This document shows, piece after piece, positions 63,805 to 64,000 of a stretch of DNA of 64,000 nucleotides. Location of the stretch: contig WGMB01000004.1 of assembly GCA_016125275.1 (NCBI GenBank), positions 62,001 to 126,000 on the forward strand, given 5' to 3'. The notes under the pieces were generated by a model. That model made no database searches. It had not been told where the DNA came from and saw nothing but the letters and a program-made list of their open reading frames with translations. Source of the stretch: Acidobacteriota bacterium. Its GTDB lineage: Bacteria > Acidobacteriota > Terriglobia > Bryobacterales > UBA6623. Made by a program: the position numbers and the translations under genes. The number at the start of each line of letters is the position of its first letter. The first letter of the stretch is position 1.

Positions 63805-64000
63805 GGCGATTGTTTCCGCCGCGCTGTTGCTGATGGCGCTCTCTTGCGGCGGCGGGAAGATTCCGCCCACGCACTACTACGCCTTGGACCTGCCGCCGGC
63901 CCCCAAACCGCAGGTCTCGGCCTCCGGCAAGACGCTGGTGGTCGCCTCGGTCACCGCCGCCGATCCGCTCACCCAGGACCGCATCGTCTACCGCCCGACC
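63791..64000 (+). CDS. PqiC/ABC-transport auxiliary lipoprotein, N-terminal part
   Basis: The first 70 residues of a lipoprotein, cut by the window edge and too short to have been listed as a complete frame. The signal ends in a lipobox (LLLMALSCGGG, Cys19). The mature part begins PPTHYYALDLPPAP and continues to LVVASVTAADPLTQDRIVYR, matching the family of ABC-type transport auxiliary lipoproteins (PqiC, PF03886). Such proteins work with MCE/PqiB or MlaD-type lipid transport across the envelope. The downstream partners lie outside the window. The ATG is 24 bp from the divergent zinc-ribbon gene. Confidence 0.75.
   Translation, partial: MHLFKAIVSAALLLMALSCGGGKIPPTHYYALDLPPAPKPQVSASGKTLVVASVTAADPLTQDRIVYRPT

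Overview
The window looks like chromosome from a GC-rich Gram-negative member of the Acidobacteriota, most likely of the Solibacter/Bryobacter kind. The case rests on two secreted proteins carrying the Solibacter-type TIGR03437 C-terminal domain, on DUF1549/DUF1553 and DUF1552 proteins, on three secreted sulfatases, and on many Sec or Tat exported propeller proteins and hydrolases. This is a family-level judgement made without database searches. I see no rRNA, tRNA, CRISPR array, transposase, integrase or phage gene.

Layout. 1-4.4 kb (minus strand): a sulfatase cut by the window edge, a coupled pair of secreted proteins of unknown function (a 593-residue helical protein and an Asp-box propeller), and a secreted tetraheme cytochrome c. 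4.5-7.8 kb (plus): an adenylate-forming ligase, an iron-dependent alcohol dehydrogenase and a PQQ-type propeller in one operon, divergent from the cytochrome. 7.8-8.9 kb: an ECF sigma factor with a coupled membrane protein. 9-11 kb: a PAP2-like membrane phosphatase and a threonine/serine dehydratase. 11-15.5 kb (minus): a TIGR03437/HEAT protein, a DUF4062 protein coupled to a sulfatase, and an SMP-30 lactonase. 15.5-29 kb: secreted or membrane accessory genes, including a DUF1552 protein, a large NHL/TIGR03437 protein, an FAD oxidoreductase, a CehA/McbA-type PHP hydrolase, a GNAT protein and a PF20091-type hydrolase. 28.6-33.4 kb is more of a housekeeping block: a degenerate receiver protein with a structured leader, purB, a WalJ-like metallo-hydrolase, selA and efp. 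33.5-50.9 kb: two GT-C glycosyltransferase-like proteins, a VOC protein, PhoD, a third sulfatase, an esterase, a DUF2959 lipoprotein, HspQ, an aminotransferase plus FAD/Fe-S dehydrogenase plus tandem EamA exporters, and a DUF1549/DUF1553 cytochrome. 51-60 kb (minus): the rod-shape operon mreB-mreC-mreD-mrdA-rodA followed by an RNase E/G. 60-64 kb: tsaB with an apiosidase-like hydrolase, a J-domain/pentapeptide fusion, a zinc-ribbon protein and the start of a PqiC-like lipoprotein.

How it works together. The gene set suggests a rod-shaped heterotroph that exports many enzymes for sulfated, phosphorylated or glycosidic organic matter and encodes at least one step of selenocysteine synthesis. 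Genes are packed tightly, with many 4-bp ATGA or GTGA overlaps inside operons and three convergent pairs whose stop codons share a single CTAG.

The most notable global signal is regulatory. About fifteen start codons have a TANNNT -10 element only 6-10 bases upstream, usually with no clear -35, which predicts leaderless or nearly leaderless mRNAs. The most unusual protein is the RNase E/G, whose S1 domain is split by roughly 460 residues of charged low-complexity sequence.
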